A stretch of 64,000 nucleotides of DNA from Sulfitobacter sp. F26204 (GTDB lineage Bacteria; Pseudomonadota; Alphaproteobacteria; Rhodobacterales; Rhodobacteraceae): positions 372,001-436,000 of the forward strand of contig NZ_JAPMLQ010000002.1 of the NCBI RefSeq assembly GCF_026410305.1, given 5' to 3'. The notes under the pieces are model-generated. The model saw only the letters and a program-made list of their open reading frames with translations. It was not told the origin of the DNA and searched no databases. Shown in pieces: positions 9,241-18,590 of this stretch (position 1 is its first letter; each line of letters begins with the position of its first letter). The translations under genes were made by a program, and so were the position numbers.

Positions 9241-10437
9241 TCAGCCCGGGACAGCGCCGGATGCGGTTTCGCCCAGGCCGGTCTTTTTGGCCTTGGCCGC
9301 GGCCAATGTGTCGCGCAATTTGGCTTCCATGTCCTTCAGCTCGATCTCGGCGGCGGCGCGTTTGGCCTTGCCTTCGTCGGCGATCTGGAGGCTTTCCTGT
9401 ATTGTGCCGATCAGGTCCGCATTTGCCTTTTTCACCGCTTCGATGTCAAAGACGCCGCGTTCCATTTCCTGACGAATGATCTTGTTGCTGTCGCGCAGGT
9501 TCTTGGCGTTCGAGGTCAGCAATTCATTTGTCAGATCATTGGCTTCGCGGACGGCAGAGGCTGCTTCGGCGGAACGTTGGATCGTTACGGCCTGGGCCAG
9601 TTGGGTTTCCCACAAGGGTACCGTGTTGACGAGGGTGGAGTTTATCTTGGTGACCAGGGATTTATCATTTTCCTGCACCAGCCGAATTGAGGGCAAGGAC
9701 TGCATCGTGACCTGTCGCGTGAGTTTCAGATCATGCACACGGCGTTCAAGATCATCCCGCGCCGCTCGCATGTCGCGCAGTTCCTGAGCGATCATCACGG
9801 CGTTTTCTTCGGAGGCGTTCTGAACCGCCTTTTCCTTTGCGGGGATGGTGGTGGCATCGAGTTCGGCCAGCTTTGCCTCGCCAGCAGAGATATAGAGGGC
9901 CAGTTCGTCATAGAACTGCAGCGTTTTTTCGTAAAGCTTATCAAGCGACTTGATGTCTTTCAGCAGGGTATGTTCGTGGCTCAACAGGTTGTCGGTGATA
10001 TTGTCGATCTGGCTTTGAACCTCTTCGAACTTGGCGGTGAATTTGGCGAAAGGCGCGGCGCGGCCCAACAGTTTTTCCCACCAGCTGCGTTCACGGCGCA
10101 CGTCCAGTTCCGAGATTGAAAATCCGCGAATCGTGGTCACGATGCTGCGCAGTGAATCGCCTGCGGGGCCTACGTCCTTGTTGCGTACGTCGGCCAGCAT
10201 GCTCTGGCTGATTTCCTGTAATTCCGCCTGCGCGGCGGAGCCGAAAGAAACGATTGACTGGGTATCCTCCATGTCGATTTCACCCATCCGGCGCTTGATC
10301 TCGTCACCCAGCGGCTTGTCGGCTTTTTCAAGCGGCACGATGGCGTTGGCCTCTGCCGGTTCGGGCAGCACGACGGCGGTTACTTCTTCGACCAAAGCGA
10401 GAGATTGATTGGCTTTTTCACGTACAGTGTCAGACAT
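9241..10437 (-). CDS. telA: TelA-family toxic anion resistance protein
   Basis: 398-residue soluble, helix-rich protein of the TelA family. Recognisable segments include the N-terminal QSIVSFGSAAQAELQEIS, the central WWEKLLGRAAPFAKF and the coiled-coil region with TMQSLPSIRLVQENDKSLV. Family members are linked to tellurite and other envelope stress but have no proven enzymatic activity. It is directly followed by a DUF2927 lipoprotein and preceded by XpaC, the usual partner of TelA; TerC is two genes further up. The set is a Ter-like stress cluster, which is an inference from neighbourhood. Confidence 0.92.
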   Translation of the reverse strand: MSDTVREKANQSLALVEEVTAVVLPEPAEANAIVPLEKADKPLGDEIKRRMGEIDMEDTQSIVSFGSAAQAELQEISQSMLADVRNKDVGPAGDSLRSIVTTIRGFSISELDVRRERSWWEKLLGRAAPFAKFTAKFEEVQSQIDNITDNLLSHEHTLLKDIKSLDKLYEKTLQFYDELALYISAGEAKLAELDATTIPAKEKAVQNASEENAVMIAQELRDMRAARDDLERRVHDLKLTRQVTMQSLPSIRLVQENDKSLVTKINSTLVNTVPLWETQLAQAVTIQRSAEAASAVREANDLTNELLTSNAKNLRDSNKIIRQEMERGVFDIEAVKKANADLIGTIQESLQIADEGKAKRAAAEIELKDMEAKLRDTLAAAKAKKTGLGETASGAVPG

Positions 10438-10472
10438 TTAATAGGGTCCCTTGAGTTTTAGGAGAAGTGCGT

Positions 10473-11360
10473 TCATTTACCAAGTTGCACGCCTTCGCGC
10501 GCCAGACGGTCGCGCAATACGTCGATTTCGATGGTCAGATCGCTGCGGTCATCCAGCAGTGACTTCTGAGTGCGGGCGGCAAAGTTCTGTTCCAGATCGT
10601 CGAGCAAGGCAAAGTAGTCCTCCCGCGCTGCCTTGTCCTGTGTCCGGTCGTAAATCTCGGTGAATTTGATCGTCGCATCCCGTGCGCCCTGCAGATACAC
10701 GCCAAGATATTTTCGCGCCGCGGTCAGGTCACGGGGGTCTTCTTCTACGGTGCGGATCAATGTGCGTGCAGCATCCTGAAAGTCTTCCAGTTTGGCAACG
10801 GCCTGTCGGTCGCCGATACGGGCGATGGCGCTGGTCATCGCGCTGAGATGTTTTTCGGCTTCGTCGACAACACGGGCAACCCGGTCTTGTTGAAAACTGT
10901 CGATGCCTTCCATGCCCTTTGATTTCAACGGGTCAATGCCAAAGGCCGCGAGATGCAAAGCCGTGGTACTTACACCAAAGATCAGCGCGGCAAGGAGGCC
11001 GCCGGATTCTTTATGTGCGCTGACGGCCAAAGCGGTGCCGATGCCAAAGCCGAGCGCTGCAAAAATCTTGCGTGGTACGGCGGGGCGATGGGCGACCTTG
11101 CGGTCCTGGAATGCGGCTTCGGCAAGCAATCCTTCGCGCAACAGCCAGGCTGATAACGTCCAGAGGGCCGCACCGCCCAGTCCGAGTGCCATGGGAATCG
11201 CCCCGGCCCACAGGGTCGTCGCCACCAACGGGATCGCGGGGATAAACATGATGTTGCTGCGCCCACCTGCTGGCGTCACCTGAATGCGGCGGGACGATTT
11301 GCGCGGTGCCTGGGGGCTTTTTCCATCGGGGCTGAACTTGCCGCCATAGCGTTGTGCCAT
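10473..11360 (-). CDS. XpaC-family protein (TelA partner)
   Basis: 295-residue protein of the XpaC family ('5-bromo-4-chloroindolyl phosphate hydrolysis' proteins, a name from a Bacillus phenotype, not a known reaction). A basic N-terminal 35 residues is followed by hydrophobic helices (IPLVATTLWAGAIPMALG; ALWTLSAWLLREGLL) and another pair near 100-135, then a cytoplasmic helical domain (DRVARVVDEAEKHLSAM onward). XpaC and TelA are commonly neighbours, here 35 bp apart. Likely the membrane partner of TelA. The GTG/ATG choice at the 5' end is not critical because the basic start follows the stop of the 76-residue gene closely. Confidence 0.88.
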   Translation of the reverse strand: MAQRYGGKFSPDGKSPQAPRKSSRRIQVTPAGGRSNIMFIPAIPLVATTLWAGAIPMALGLGGAALWTLSAWLLREGLLAEAAFQDRKVAHRPAVPRKIFAALGFGIGTALAVSAHKESGGLLAALIFGVSTTALHLAAFGIDPLKSKGMEGIDSFQQDRVARVVDEAEKHLSAMTSAIARIGDRQAVAKLEDFQDAARTLIRTVEEDPRDLTAARKYLGVYLQGARDATIKFTEIYDRTQDKAAREDYFALLDDLEQNFAARTQKSLLDDRSDLTIEIDVLRDRLAREGVQLGK

Positions 11361-11363
11361 CGC

Positions 11364-11594
11364 TCAAAGTCCCCCGAGGATGCCGGAGGCAGCGCCAAAA
11401 AGCACGACGATCAGCGCGATGTATGCTGCTTTCTGAATGCCGGATGGTGCCATATCTTGTCCTTTGATCTCTCCCCTTGCAGGGTGCAGGCGTTGGCGAC
11501 CTGCCTCTACTATGCTGGTCCAGAGTGCGTGTAAAATGACCGCGAAGGCAACTATGGCTGCAATTGCGATCAGAATTATTAACAAACGGCCCAT
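11364..11594 (-). CDS. Small two-helix membrane protein
   Basis: 76-residue protein with two hydrophobic helices: residues about 4-26 (LLIILIAIAAIVAFAVILHAL) and about 56-76 (AAYIALIVVLFGAASGILGGL), joined by a basic loop. The stop is 3 bp from the XpaC start, so it is in the same transcript and probably translationally coupled. No family recognised; its position between terC and xpaC suggests an accessory membrane subunit of the TelA/XpaC/TerC system. Confidence 0.7.
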   Translation of the reverse strand: MGRLLIILIAIAAIVAFAVILHALWTSIVEAGRQRLHPARGEIKGQDMAPSGIQKAAYIALIVVLFGAASGILGGL

Positions 11595-11637
11595 GTTACC
11601 TCTCTGACGCTAACATATGCGCTCCGGTGCCGCTGCG

Positions 11638-12456
11638 CTAGTGACGTGAACTGGTGCGGCGCTCGGCGTTGAGCTTGCGGGTATATCCCGATTGGATCAC
11701 CTCTACCGCGACGAGAACGACAACCGAGAAATAGAAGGTTGTTTTTGACATCGGGATCACTTCGTAGCCGAAGAAGCGCAAAGCCAGTTCAGGGTCATGC
11801 ATGGCATGAGCGGCCGCTTGTCCCGCTTCGCCCAAAAGAACGATGCCGACAATCAAAAGGATGAACAGGCCCAGCACCTCGTACATTCGGTTTGCTTCAA
11901 GAAAGCGGGTGACGCTGTCCGCCAGCAACAGCATGGCAATGCCGGAAAGGATGATCGCAATGGCCAGAACGACAAAGACATCGGTGATCGCCAGCGCAGA
12001 AAGCACGGAATCAAAAGAGAAAATCAGGTTCATCATCACGATAAGCATCACAACCTGTGTGGCGCTTTTGCCGGATTTTCCTTCCAGATCCGTATCCAAA
12101 TGTTCAATGGATAGCATGTGACCGATTTCCTTGACCGCTGTATACATGATGAAAATACCACCGATGATGAACACCAGCGTGGCAAAGTTGACGCCGCCAG
12201 TGATCACGCCTTCCCATTCCAGGACAAAGAAGGGGTCTGCCATGGCGTCGATCAGCCTGATCATCACGAAAAGCAGAACAACACGCAGGGCCACCGCGAT
12301 GATGATGCCCCAGCGGCGTACGGCGGCTTGTTGCGCGACGGGCGCGCGCTGGCTTTCGATCGAGATATAGAGAAGGTTGTCAAATCCGAGAACGGCCTGC
12401 AGAAAGCAGAGCACCAGCAGATTGCCAAGGTTTTCGAGTGTGAGCAGGTCGGTCAT
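11638..12456 (-). CDS. TerC-family integral membrane protein
   Basis: About 272 residues, mostly transmembrane. The TerC signature acidic residues lie in helices: LQAVLGFDNLLYIS near the N terminus and MMNLIFSFDSVLSALAITD in the middle, the repeat pair found throughout the family and linked to metal (Mn2+) export or metal-dependent complexes. The start at 12456 (MTDLLTLENLG) is preferred over 12468 because GGGGGA stands 5 nt ahead of it. It heads a minus-strand series with the small membrane protein, XpaC and TelA. Confidence 0.9.
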   Translation of the reverse strand: MTDLLTLENLGNLLVLCFLQAVLGFDNLLYISIESQRAPVAQQAAVRRWGIIIAVALRVVLLFVMIRLIDAMADPFFVLEWEGVITGGVNFATLVFIIGGIFIMYTAVKEIGHMLSIEHLDTDLEGKSGKSATQVVMLIVMMNLIFSFDSVLSALAITDVFVVLAIAIILSGIAMLLLADSVTRFLEANRMYEVLGLFILLIVGIVLLGEAGQAAAHAMHDPELALRFFGYEVIPMSKTTFYFSVVVLVAVEVIQSGYTRKLNAERRTSSRH

Positions 12457-12603
12457 CAGATCCCCCATTTTTCGCGTTGTGCATGCTCATAGGGGGCAAA
12501 TGGTTCAATGTGAACGGGGTGTGAGGGGGAATTATGCAGGATCGGTTGCTTTGCATGTCGGAATTTTCGAAAAAATCCGGTGCATTTTTGCGAACCAACC
12601 GGT

Positions 12604-13428
12604 TTAGCGCCGTGGTTTCATAGGCTTTCGCGGCGGGCGTTTGACCATTTTCGGTTTTTTCGCAGCCGTGCCGCTGTTGTCTTCCAACACCAGGCCCAAT
12701 TGGTCACGCACGACCTTGCGGCGCAATTCCTCGACTTCGCCCTGCTTCAGCTCTCCCAGTTGGAAAGGCCCATAGCTGATGCGGATCAAACGGTTGACGG
12801 AAAGCCCGACGGCCTCCATGGCGCGGCGGATTTCGCGGTTCTTACCTTCGCGCAAGCCAATGGTCAGCCAGGCATTTGCGCCCTGTTGGCGATCAATTGT
12901 CACGGCCATCGGTTGAAAACTTTCGCCGTCCAGGGTGATGCCCTTGCGCAGTGGTTCCAGAATTTCGTCCGAAGGACGGCCGTTCACCCTTGCGCGATAC
13001 CTACGCAACCAGCCGGTGCTGGGCAATTCCATTTTCCGCTTGAGCGCGCCGTCGTTGGTCAACAGCAACAAGCCTTCGGAATTGAGGTCAAGGCGTCCCA
13101 CGCTCATCACCCGGGGCATATCCGCTGGCAGGTCATCATAGATGGTGCCACGCCCTTTTTCATCGCGGTTGGTTGTGACCAGACCTGATGGTTTGTGATA
13201 CAGCCAAAGCCGTGGCGGTTCCGGTTCTGCCAGGGGTTTGCCGTCGACCTCGATCCTGTCGGTCGGGGTCACATTCAGGGCAGGCGAGACTATCTGTTCG
13301 CCGTTCACACGGATGCGGCCCGCTTCGATCATGCGTTCGGCTTCGCGGCGCGAGGCGACGCCAGCGCGGGAAAGAACCTTGGCGATCCGGTCGCCCTTGG
13401 GTGTGTCGTTGTTTGGCTGTGTTGTCAT
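12604..13428 (-). CDS. rluB: 23S rRNA pseudouridine synthase, RluB/RsuA family
   Basis: 274 residues. An S4 RNA-binding domain (IAKVLSRAGVASRREAERMI, residues about 16-60) precedes the catalytic domain, which shows the family motif GRLDLNSEGLLLLTNDG with the catalytic Asp, and KNREIRRAMEA further on. The C terminus is a highly basic Lys/Pro/Arg tail. RluB modifies 23S rRNA in helix 89; assignment to RluB rather than RluE/RsuA rests on overall resemblance. It is divergent from tadA with about 60 bp between start codons. Confidence 0.9.
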   Translation of the reverse strand: MTTQPNNDTPKGDRIAKVLSRAGVASRREAERMIEAGRIRVNGEQIVSPALNVTPTDRIEVDGKPLAEPEPPRLWLYHKPSGLVTTNRDEKGRGTIYDDLPADMPRVMSVGRLDLNSEGLLLLTNDGALKRKMELPSTGWLRRYRARVNGRPSDEILEPLRKGITLDGESFQPMAVTIDRQQGANAWLTIGLREGKNREIRRAMEAVGLSVNRLIRISYGPFQLGELKQGEVEELRRKVVRDQLGLVLEDNSGTAAKKPKMVKRPPRKPMKPRR

Positions 13429-13491
13429 GTCTGTGGCTTAACTGCTTTGGCGGACTTGCGAAAGGGCGGCATTTGCGGGCATGTGACGGAT

Positions 13492-13944
13492 ATGGTGTTT
13501 CGGTCTTACATGGAGGTGGCTTTGGCTGAAGCCAAGACTGCAGCGGCCCGCGGCGAGGTGCCGGTGGGTGCCGTGGTGGTTGATGCCGCCGGACAGGTGG
13601 TGGCGCAGGCAGGGAACCGGACCCGTGAACTGAATGATCCGACGGCCCATGCAGAGATGCTTGCGATCCGCGCGGCCTGTGCCCGGGTGGGATCGGAGCG
13701 GTTGATTGATCATGATCTATACGTCACGCTCGAACCCTGTGCGATGTGCGCCGCCGCCATTGCCGCAGCGCGGGTGGCGCGGTTGTATTATGCGGCTTCT
13801 GATCCCAAATCGGGCGGTGTGGCACAGGGGGCACGGGTGTTTTCCCATCCGCAATGCCATCACGCGCCCGAGGTCTACGACGGGATCGGCACCGCCGCCG
13901 CCGAACTGCTGTTAAAGTCGTTCTTTGCGGGCAAGCGGCGCTAG
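13492..13944 (+). CDS. tadA: tRNA-specific adenosine deaminase
   Basis: 150-residue zinc deaminase that makes inosine 34 in tRNA-Arg(ACG). The catalytic motif HAE is in DPTAHAEMLAIRAACAR and the second zinc motif PCxxC is in TLEPCAMCAAAIAAARV. The open frame extends 99 codons further upstream, but that part overlaps the divergent rluB gene and is unlike the family, so the ATG at 13492 is used; another ATG at 13510 is possible. The stop overlaps the end of the convergent metal-hydrolase gene by 4 bp. Confidence 0.94.
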   Translation: MVFRSYMEVALAEAKTAAARGEVPVGAVVVDAAGQVVAQAGNRTRELNDPTAHAEMLAIRAACARVGSERLIDHDLYVTLEPCAMCAAAIAAARVARLYYAASDPKSGGVAQGARVFSHPQCHHAPEVYDGIGTAAAELLLKSFFAGKRR

Positions 13945-14636
13945 ATTTCAATCGCTTGCAAAACCTGCGGTTCAACCACATCGACCTCTGGCAAGCCCTC
14001 CGCCAACACTTTTGCGGATTGTTCCAGCAAGGGGAATGTGCGGTAGTGGCAGGGGATCACGGTCTTGAAGTTGAAATACCGTTTTGCGGCATAGGCGGCT
14101 TCTTTCATACCCATTGTATAGTGCCCGCCGGCAGACAGAATGCCGATGTCGGGTTTGTAAAAATCCCCGATCCAGTCCATGTCCGCCATGATGCCCGTGT
14201 CACCCGACACATAGATTGTATGACCCTCACCGCGCAGGATGAATCCGGTCTCCGATCCCATGTATCGGCGCATATCACCCACATCAGCAGCCGAGGAATG
14301 GGAGGCGGGCACCATGCTGACGGTGACCTTGTCGCCCAGAGAGATGGTGCCGCCGATATTGAAGGCGTCACCCTCAACCGCGCCCTGGGCATGTAGGTAC
14401 TGCGCCAGTTCATAGATTCCCGACACCGGTGCGCCGGTTTTCTTGGACAGTGCGACAACATCGGTGATGTGGTCAAAATGGCCATGGGTCACATGGATTT
14501 GGGTCGCACCTTTGGTCGCCGCTTCATGTTGATCTTCGGTCATCATCGGGTTGCCGGTGAGCCAGGGATCCACCAATAGCACCTGATCTTCGATTTCGAT
14601 GCGGAAAGAGCCATGTCCAAGCCAGATGATTTTCAT
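13941..14636 (-). CDS. UPF0173 metal-dependent hydrolase (metallo-beta-lactamase fold)
   Basis: 231 residues beginning MKIIWLGHGSFRIEI, preceded by an AGGAGAAG ribosome binding site, so the start at 14636 is well supported over the longer frame. The metal-binding motif HxHxDH is present in VTHGHFDHITDVV; further ligands are in VSMVPASHSS, VSGDTGIMADMDW and the C-terminal VIPCHYRTFP. The family is conserved but its substrate is unknown. It is convergent with tadA and divergent from gatC. Confidence 0.92.
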   Translation of the reverse strand: MKIIWLGHGSFRIEIEDQVLLVDPWLTGNPMMTEDQHEAATKGATQIHVTHGHFDHITDVVALSKKTGAPVSGIYELAQYLHAQGAVEGDAFNIGGTISLGDKVTVSMVPASHSSAADVGDMRRYMGSETGFILRGEGHTIYVSGDTGIMADMDWIGDFYKPDIGILSAGGHYTMGMKEAAYAAKRYFNFKTVIPCHYRTFPLLEQSAKVLAEGLPEVDVVEPQVLQAIEI

Positions 14637-14758
14637 TTTTCTTCTCCTGTGTTTTCCAGAGAGTTTAGCGTCTTTACGATGATGCACCAGCCTCCCCTTG
14701 CGAGGCGCAGCGTAGGGCGGTATTGGCAGGAAAACGAGATGACCGCGAAGGAAGCCCC

Positions 14759-15046
14759 ATGTCGATTGATGAAAATACCGCCGCCCGCGTGGCGAAACTG
14801 GCCCGCATCAAAGTCGAGCCTGAGGCCTTGCCTGCCTTGGCGCAGGAATTCAACGGCATCCTCGGCTTTATCGAACAGTTGAGCGAAGTGGATGTAGAGG
14901 GCGTTGAACCGATGACTTCTGTAACACCGCAGCGGCTGAAGCGCCGCGAGGACGTGGTGACGGACGGGGATCAGCAGGACAAGGTTCTAAAGAACGCGCC
15001 CGATGCGCGTGAGGGTTTTTTTGCGGTGCCAAAGGTGGTGGAATAA
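14759..15046 (+). CDS. gatC: Asp-tRNA(Asn)/Glu-tRNA(Gln) amidotransferase subunit C
   Basis: 95-residue GatC. It stabilises GatA in the GatCAB complex that amidates misacylated tRNAs. It begins [17 protein letters not shown] and contains the typical [22 protein letters not shown] and [14 protein letters not shown]. The ATG at 14759 gives the family's normal length. Its stop overlaps the gatA start by one base (TAATG), the usual arrangement for translational coupling. gatB is not adjacent in this window. Confidence 0.96.
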   Translation: MSIDENTAARVAKLARIKVEPEALPALAQEFNGILGFIEQLSEVDVEGVEPMTSVTPQRLKRREDVVTDGDQQDKVLKNAPDAREGFFAVPKVVE

Positions 15047-16536
15047 TGAGCGATCTGAACAAATTGGGACTGGCCGAAGCCCGCGATGCTTTGCGTGCCG
15101 GGGAAACCACCTCCAAAGAACTGACCGAAGCCTGCCTCACCGCGATCGACGGGGCAGGGGCCTTGAACGCCTTCGTGCATCGCACGCCCGAGATTGCGAT
15201 GGAACAGGCGACCCAGGCCGATGCGCGCTTGAAAAGCGACAAAGAGGCCCCCGCCATGTGCGGCTTGCCCATTGGTATCAAAGATCTGTTCTGCACTAAG
15301 GGCGTGCCTTCACAGGCAGGCTCACGCATCCTCGAAGGGTTCCTTCCGGAATATGAATCCACCGTCAGCCAGAACCTGTTTGATGCGGGCGCGGTCATGC
15401 TGGGCAAGCTGAACATGGACGAATTCGCCATGGGATCGTCCAATGAAACCTCCGTCTATGGCAATGCGGTCAACCCCTGGCGGCGCGGCAATGACGATGT
15501 GGCGCTGACACCGGGTGGTTCCTCTGGTGGTTCCGCCGCTGCGGTTGCAGCCGACCTTTGTCTGGCGGCCACCGGCACCGATACCGGCGGCTCCATCCGC
15601 CAGCCCGCCGCTTTCACGGGCATCACCGGCATCAAACCGACCTACGGGCGCTGTTCCCGCTGGGGCGTCGTTGCCTTCGCTTCCTCGCTCGATCAAGCTG
15701 GCCCGATGACGAAATCCGTGCGCGATGCGGCGATCATGCTCGAAGCCATGTGCAGCTATGATGCCAAGGATTCGACCTCGGCAGAGTTGCCCGTTCCGAA
15801 TTTCGAAGCCGCTCTGACAGGCGATGTCCGAGGCAAGAAAATCGGCATCCCCAAAGAGTATCGTATGGAAGGTATGCCCGAGGAAATCGAAACCCTTTGG
15901 GCCGACGGCATCGCGATGATGAAGGATGCAGGGGCGGACATCGTCGACATTTCGCTGCCGCATACGAAATATGCGTTGCCCGCCTATTACGTCATTGCCC
16001 CTGCCGAAGCCTCATCCAACCTCGCGCGCTATGACGGGGTGCGATATGGCCACCGTGCCAGGCTGGATCACGGGGATGGCATCACTGAGATGTACGAAAA
16101 GACCCGCGCCGAAGGGTTCGGCCCCGAAGTGCAGCGACGCGTGATGATAGGGACCTATGTGCTTTCGGCGGGCTTTTATGACGCCTATTACAACCGCGCG
16201 CGCAAGGTGCGCAGCTTGATCAAAAAGGACTTTGAGGATGTCTTTGCCCAGGGTATCGACTGTATCCTGACCCCTGCCACACCATCTGCGGCCTTTGGGT
16301 TGGGTGAAATGGCTGATGCCGATCCGGTGCAGATGTATCTCAATGATGTCTTTACGGTGACGGTCAACCTTGCCGGGTTGCCGGGTATTGCGGTGCCCAC
16401 GGGGACCGACCGTCAGGGATTGCCGTTGGGGCTGCAACTGATTGGGCGTCCCTGGGAAGAGGCCGATTTGCTGTCTTCCGCCTATGCGCTTGAGACAGCC
16501 GCCGGTTTTGTAGCCAAGCCGGACAAATGGTGGTAA
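15046..16536 (+). CDS. gatA: Asp-tRNA(Asn)/Glu-tRNA(Gln) amidotransferase subunit A
   Basis: 496-residue amidase subunit that frees ammonia from glutamine for transamidation. The amidase-signature catalytic triad is present: Lys79 in [10 protein letters not shown], the cis-Ser in [12 protein letters not shown] (near residue 157) and the nucleophile Ser in [15 protein letters not shown] (near 182). Length and C terminus are normal. Operon partner gatC overlaps by 1 bp; the next gene starts 40 bp downstream. Confidence 0.97.
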   Translation: MSDLNKLGLAEARDALRAGETTSKELTEACLTAIDGAGALNAFVHRTPEIAMEQATQADARLKSDKEAPAMCGLPIGIKDLFCTKGVPSQAGSRILEGFLPEYESTVSQNLFDAGAVMLGKLNMDEFAMGSSNETSVYGNAVNPWRRGNDDVALTPGGSSGGSAAAVAADLCLAATGTDTGGSIRQPAAFTGITGIKPTYGRCSRWGVVAFASSLDQAGPMTKSVRDAAIMLEAMCSYDAKDSTSAELPVPNFEAALTGDVRGKKIGIPKEYRMEGMPEEIETLWADGIAMMKDAGADIVDISLPHTKYALPAYYVIAPAEASSNLARYDGVRYGHRARLDHGDGITEMYEKTRAEGFGPEVQRRVMIGTYVLSAGFYDAYYNRARKVRSLIKKDFEDVFAQGIDCILTPATPSAAFGLGEMADADPVQMYLNDVFTVTVNLAGLPGIAVPTGTDRQGLPLGLQLIGRPWEEADLLSSAYALETAAGFVAKPDKWW

Positions 16537-16575
16537 AAGCCCCGCAAGAAACAGGTCAAAAGACAGAGCAGCTTC

Positions 16576-17331
16576 ATGATGATACGTCTCCCCCTCGTTC
16601 TCGCCGCTGGCGTGGCGCTTCCCGCATGTCAACCTGCCGTGCCTGATTCGGGGCGCGGTGTCGGGTTCGGTGATGATTTTGTTCAGCAACAACGCGCTCG
16701 TGACGCAGCGCTTGCACAGGGGACCAGCCTGCCGGCACCCGCGCAGGTTTCAGCGACCCCGCTTGGGTCGGCACCCGCTGACGGTTCTGCCGAAGCAACG
16801 GCGGCTGAAACTGCCCGGGTTCTGGCGGCAACGCGCAGTGGCGCAAGCAATGGGCTTGGCAATACTGCCGCCACCAATTCCGGTGTCGCACCCGTCATTG
16901 CCAGCCCGACCAACGCACCGCCACCGGTCCTGAATGCTGCGGGGATCTCGAATGAAAACAACTTTGACGCGGTTTCGGGCCAGCGCAGCATTGATGCAGA
17001 TGCCGCACGTCTCGCCTCCAACCGGTCACAATATCAGGTGATTCAGCCCGAAGCCCTACCGGATCGGACCAATAGCGGGCCCAACGTAGTGGCCTATGCG
17101 CTGCAAACGACGCATCAGCGGGGCGTTCAGAAATACCGCCGTACCGGGTTTAACAAACAGGCGAAATATGAACGCGCCTGTGCCGAATTTGCGACAGATG
17201 ACGAAGCCCAGATCGAATTCCTGTCCCGCGGCGGCCCTGAAAAGGATCGCAAGGGCATGGACCCCGATGGCGACGGCTTTGCCTGCCGCTGGGATCCGAC
17301 ACCCTACCGGCGGGCGGCGCAACAGGGATAA
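16576..17331 (+). CDS. Lipoprotein with C-terminal excalibur-like calcium-binding motif
   Basis: 251 residues. A short signal (MMIRLPLVLAAGVALPAC) ends in a lipobox with Cys18. The middle is low-complexity Ala/Thr/Pro/Ser sequence. The C-terminal ~60 residues (KYERACAEFATDDEAQIEF, then DPDGDGFACRWDPTPYRR) match the excalibur type: DxDxDG with a nearby Cys pair. Such domains are found on surface proteins and are thought to bind Ca2+. An AmpD-like amidase starts 4 bp after the stop, so the two may act together at the cell wall (inference from position). Confidence 0.82.
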   Translation: MMIRLPLVLAAGVALPACQPAVPDSGRGVGFGDDFVQQQRARDAALAQGTSLPAPAQVSATPLGSAPADGSAEATAAETARVLAATRSGASNGLGNTAATNSGVAPVIASPTNAPPPVLNAAGISNENNFDAVSGQRSIDADAARLASNRSQYQVIQPEALPDRTNSGPNVVAYALQTTHQRGVQKYRRTGFNKQAKYERACAEFATDDEAQIEFLSRGGPEKDRKGMDPDGDGFACRWDPTPYRRAAQQG

Positions 17332-17334
17332 CCT

Positions 17335-17991
17335 GTGCAAACCCTTGAGATAGCTCAGCGTCCTTCGCCCAATTGCGGGCCGCGTCGCGCAGGGTTGAAG
17401 CCCCAACTGATCGTGATCCACTATACGGCGATGGATAATGCCGAAGTTGCGATCCAGCGGTTGTGCGATCCGGTGGCGGAAGTCTCGGCACATTACCTCA
17501 TAGCTAACAACGGCGCGATCACCGGCCTGGTGCCCGAGGACCAACGGGCATGGCACGCCGGCGCGGGCTCCTGGCAGGGGCAGGATGATGTCAACTCCCG
17601 CTCGATCGGCATCGAGTTGGACAATCGCGGCACGCATCCGTTTTCAGAACCCCAGATGAGCGCCCTCGAAGGGTTGCTGGCGCAGGTCATTCAGCGGTGG
17701 TCGATCCCTGCAACCGGTGTGATCGGTCATTCGGACATGGCCCCCGGTCGCAAAATGGATCCCGGTCCGCATTTTGACTGGGCGCGGCTCGCCCGTCTCG
17801 GGCTGGCGGCCGATGTCTGTCGACAACGCGTCCCGCTTTCTCTCGATCCGGACAGTTTCATGCGGACAGCCCAGGCTGCGGGATATCCTGTTGATCTGCC
17901 CTTCGAAACCCTCCTCGCGGCGACGCGGTTGCGTTTTGCCCCCTGGCGCAGGGGCCCGTTGGTCCCGGCTGATTACAATTTGCAGGCCTGA
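17335..17991 (+). CDS. N-acetylmuramoyl-L-alanine amidase, AmpD-like
   Basis: 218 residues, GTG start 4 bp after the preceding stop. The Amidase_2 zinc site is visible: the first His in LIVIHYTAMDN, and the second in IGHSDMAPGRKMDPGPHFDW, which also carries the conserved Lys and Asp. HYLIANNGAITGLV and RAWHAGAGSW are typical AmpD segments. No signal peptide, so probably cytoplasmic and active on 1,6-anhydromuropeptides during wall recycling. The C-terminal ~45 residues look like a small helical extension. Confidence 0.93.
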   Translation: MQTLEIAQRPSPNCGPRRAGLKPQLIVIHYTAMDNAEVAIQRLCDPVAEVSAHYLIANNGAITGLVPEDQRAWHAGAGSWQGQDDVNSRSIGIELDNRGTHPFSEPQMSALEGLLAQVIQRWSIPATGVIGHSDMAPGRKMDPGPHFDWARLARLGLAADVCRQRVPLSLDPDSFMRTAQAAGYPVDLPFETLLAATRLRFAPWRRGPLVPADYNLQA

Positions 17992-18011
17992 TCCCTGGAC
18001 GATCCCTTCTT

Positions 18012-18034
18012 CTCTTTTTGGCCTTATATACCGT
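18012..18034 (-). repeat. Dispersed 23-nt motif, copy 1 (reverse orientation)
   Basis: Read on the minus strand this is identical over 23 nt to copies at 32820 and 63873 (begins ACGGTATATAAGG and ends CCAAAAAGAG). It lies between the amidase stop and the rnpB promoter, pointing back toward the amidase gene. There is no inverted repeat inside it. See the findings list. Confidence 0.7.
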
Positions 18035-18052
18035 AGCGCCCCATCTGCTGCA

Positions 18053-18081
18053 TTGACGACAGACCCGTTCACGCGCTAGGC
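18053..18081 (+). promoter_or_regulatory. Putative rnpB promoter
   Basis: TTGACG at 18053-18058 matches a -35 box; 17 bp later CTAGGC at 18076 is a weak -10. The predicted start, 7 nt after the -10, falls at about 18088, exactly where the P1 helix of the RNase P RNA begins. The positional fit is the main support. Confidence 0.5.
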
Positions 18082-18087
18082 CCGCCT

Positions 18088-18499
18088 CACATGCGGAAGG
18101 CTGGATGGCCGCGGTGCCCTTCGGGGTGTCGAGGAAAGTCCGGACTCCAAAAAGAGACGGTGCCGGGTAACACCCGGGCGGGGCAACCCGACGGAAAGCG
18201 CCACAGAAAACAGACCGCTTTTGTGCTTGCATGAAAGTAAGGGTGAAACGGTGGGGTAAGAGCCCACCACGCTTCTGGCAACAGCGGCGGTACGGCAAGC
18301 CCCACCGGGAGCAATGCCAAATAGGAACCGCGTGTCGCGGGCTTTCGGGCCAGTGACAGGGCTGCTTTTGCCCCAGCAGGTTCGGGTTGGCAGCTATAGC
18401 CACTGTGGCAACACAGTGGTCAGAGGAATGGTCATCCAACGTCAGCGGGTTTTCCCGGTGACGGGGACAAAATCCGGCTTACAGGCCTTCCGCATGTGT
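18088..18499 (+). ncRNA. rnpB: RNase P RNA (class A)
   Basis: Catalytic RNA of ribonuclease P, which trims tRNA 5' leaders. Recognised by conserved core segments in order: GAGGAAAGTCCGGACTCC (CR-I), AAGTAAGGGTGAAACGG, GGTAAGAGCCCACC, AGCAATGCCAAATAGG and ACAAAATCCGGCTTACAGGC (CR-V). The ends pair as the P1 helix: ACATGCGGAAGGC at 18089-18101 with its exact complement at 18485-18497. The ~410-nt length is typical. Boundaries are good to a few nt. Open frames across this interval are not genes. Confidence 0.97.
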
Positions 18500-18590
18500 T
18501 CGTCGGGTCTTTCTGGCGTCGGGGAGACCCGGATATTCTGCAGGCACCGTTTACTGTAGCGGGGCCTGCGACAGCAAAGGGATGAGGCAT

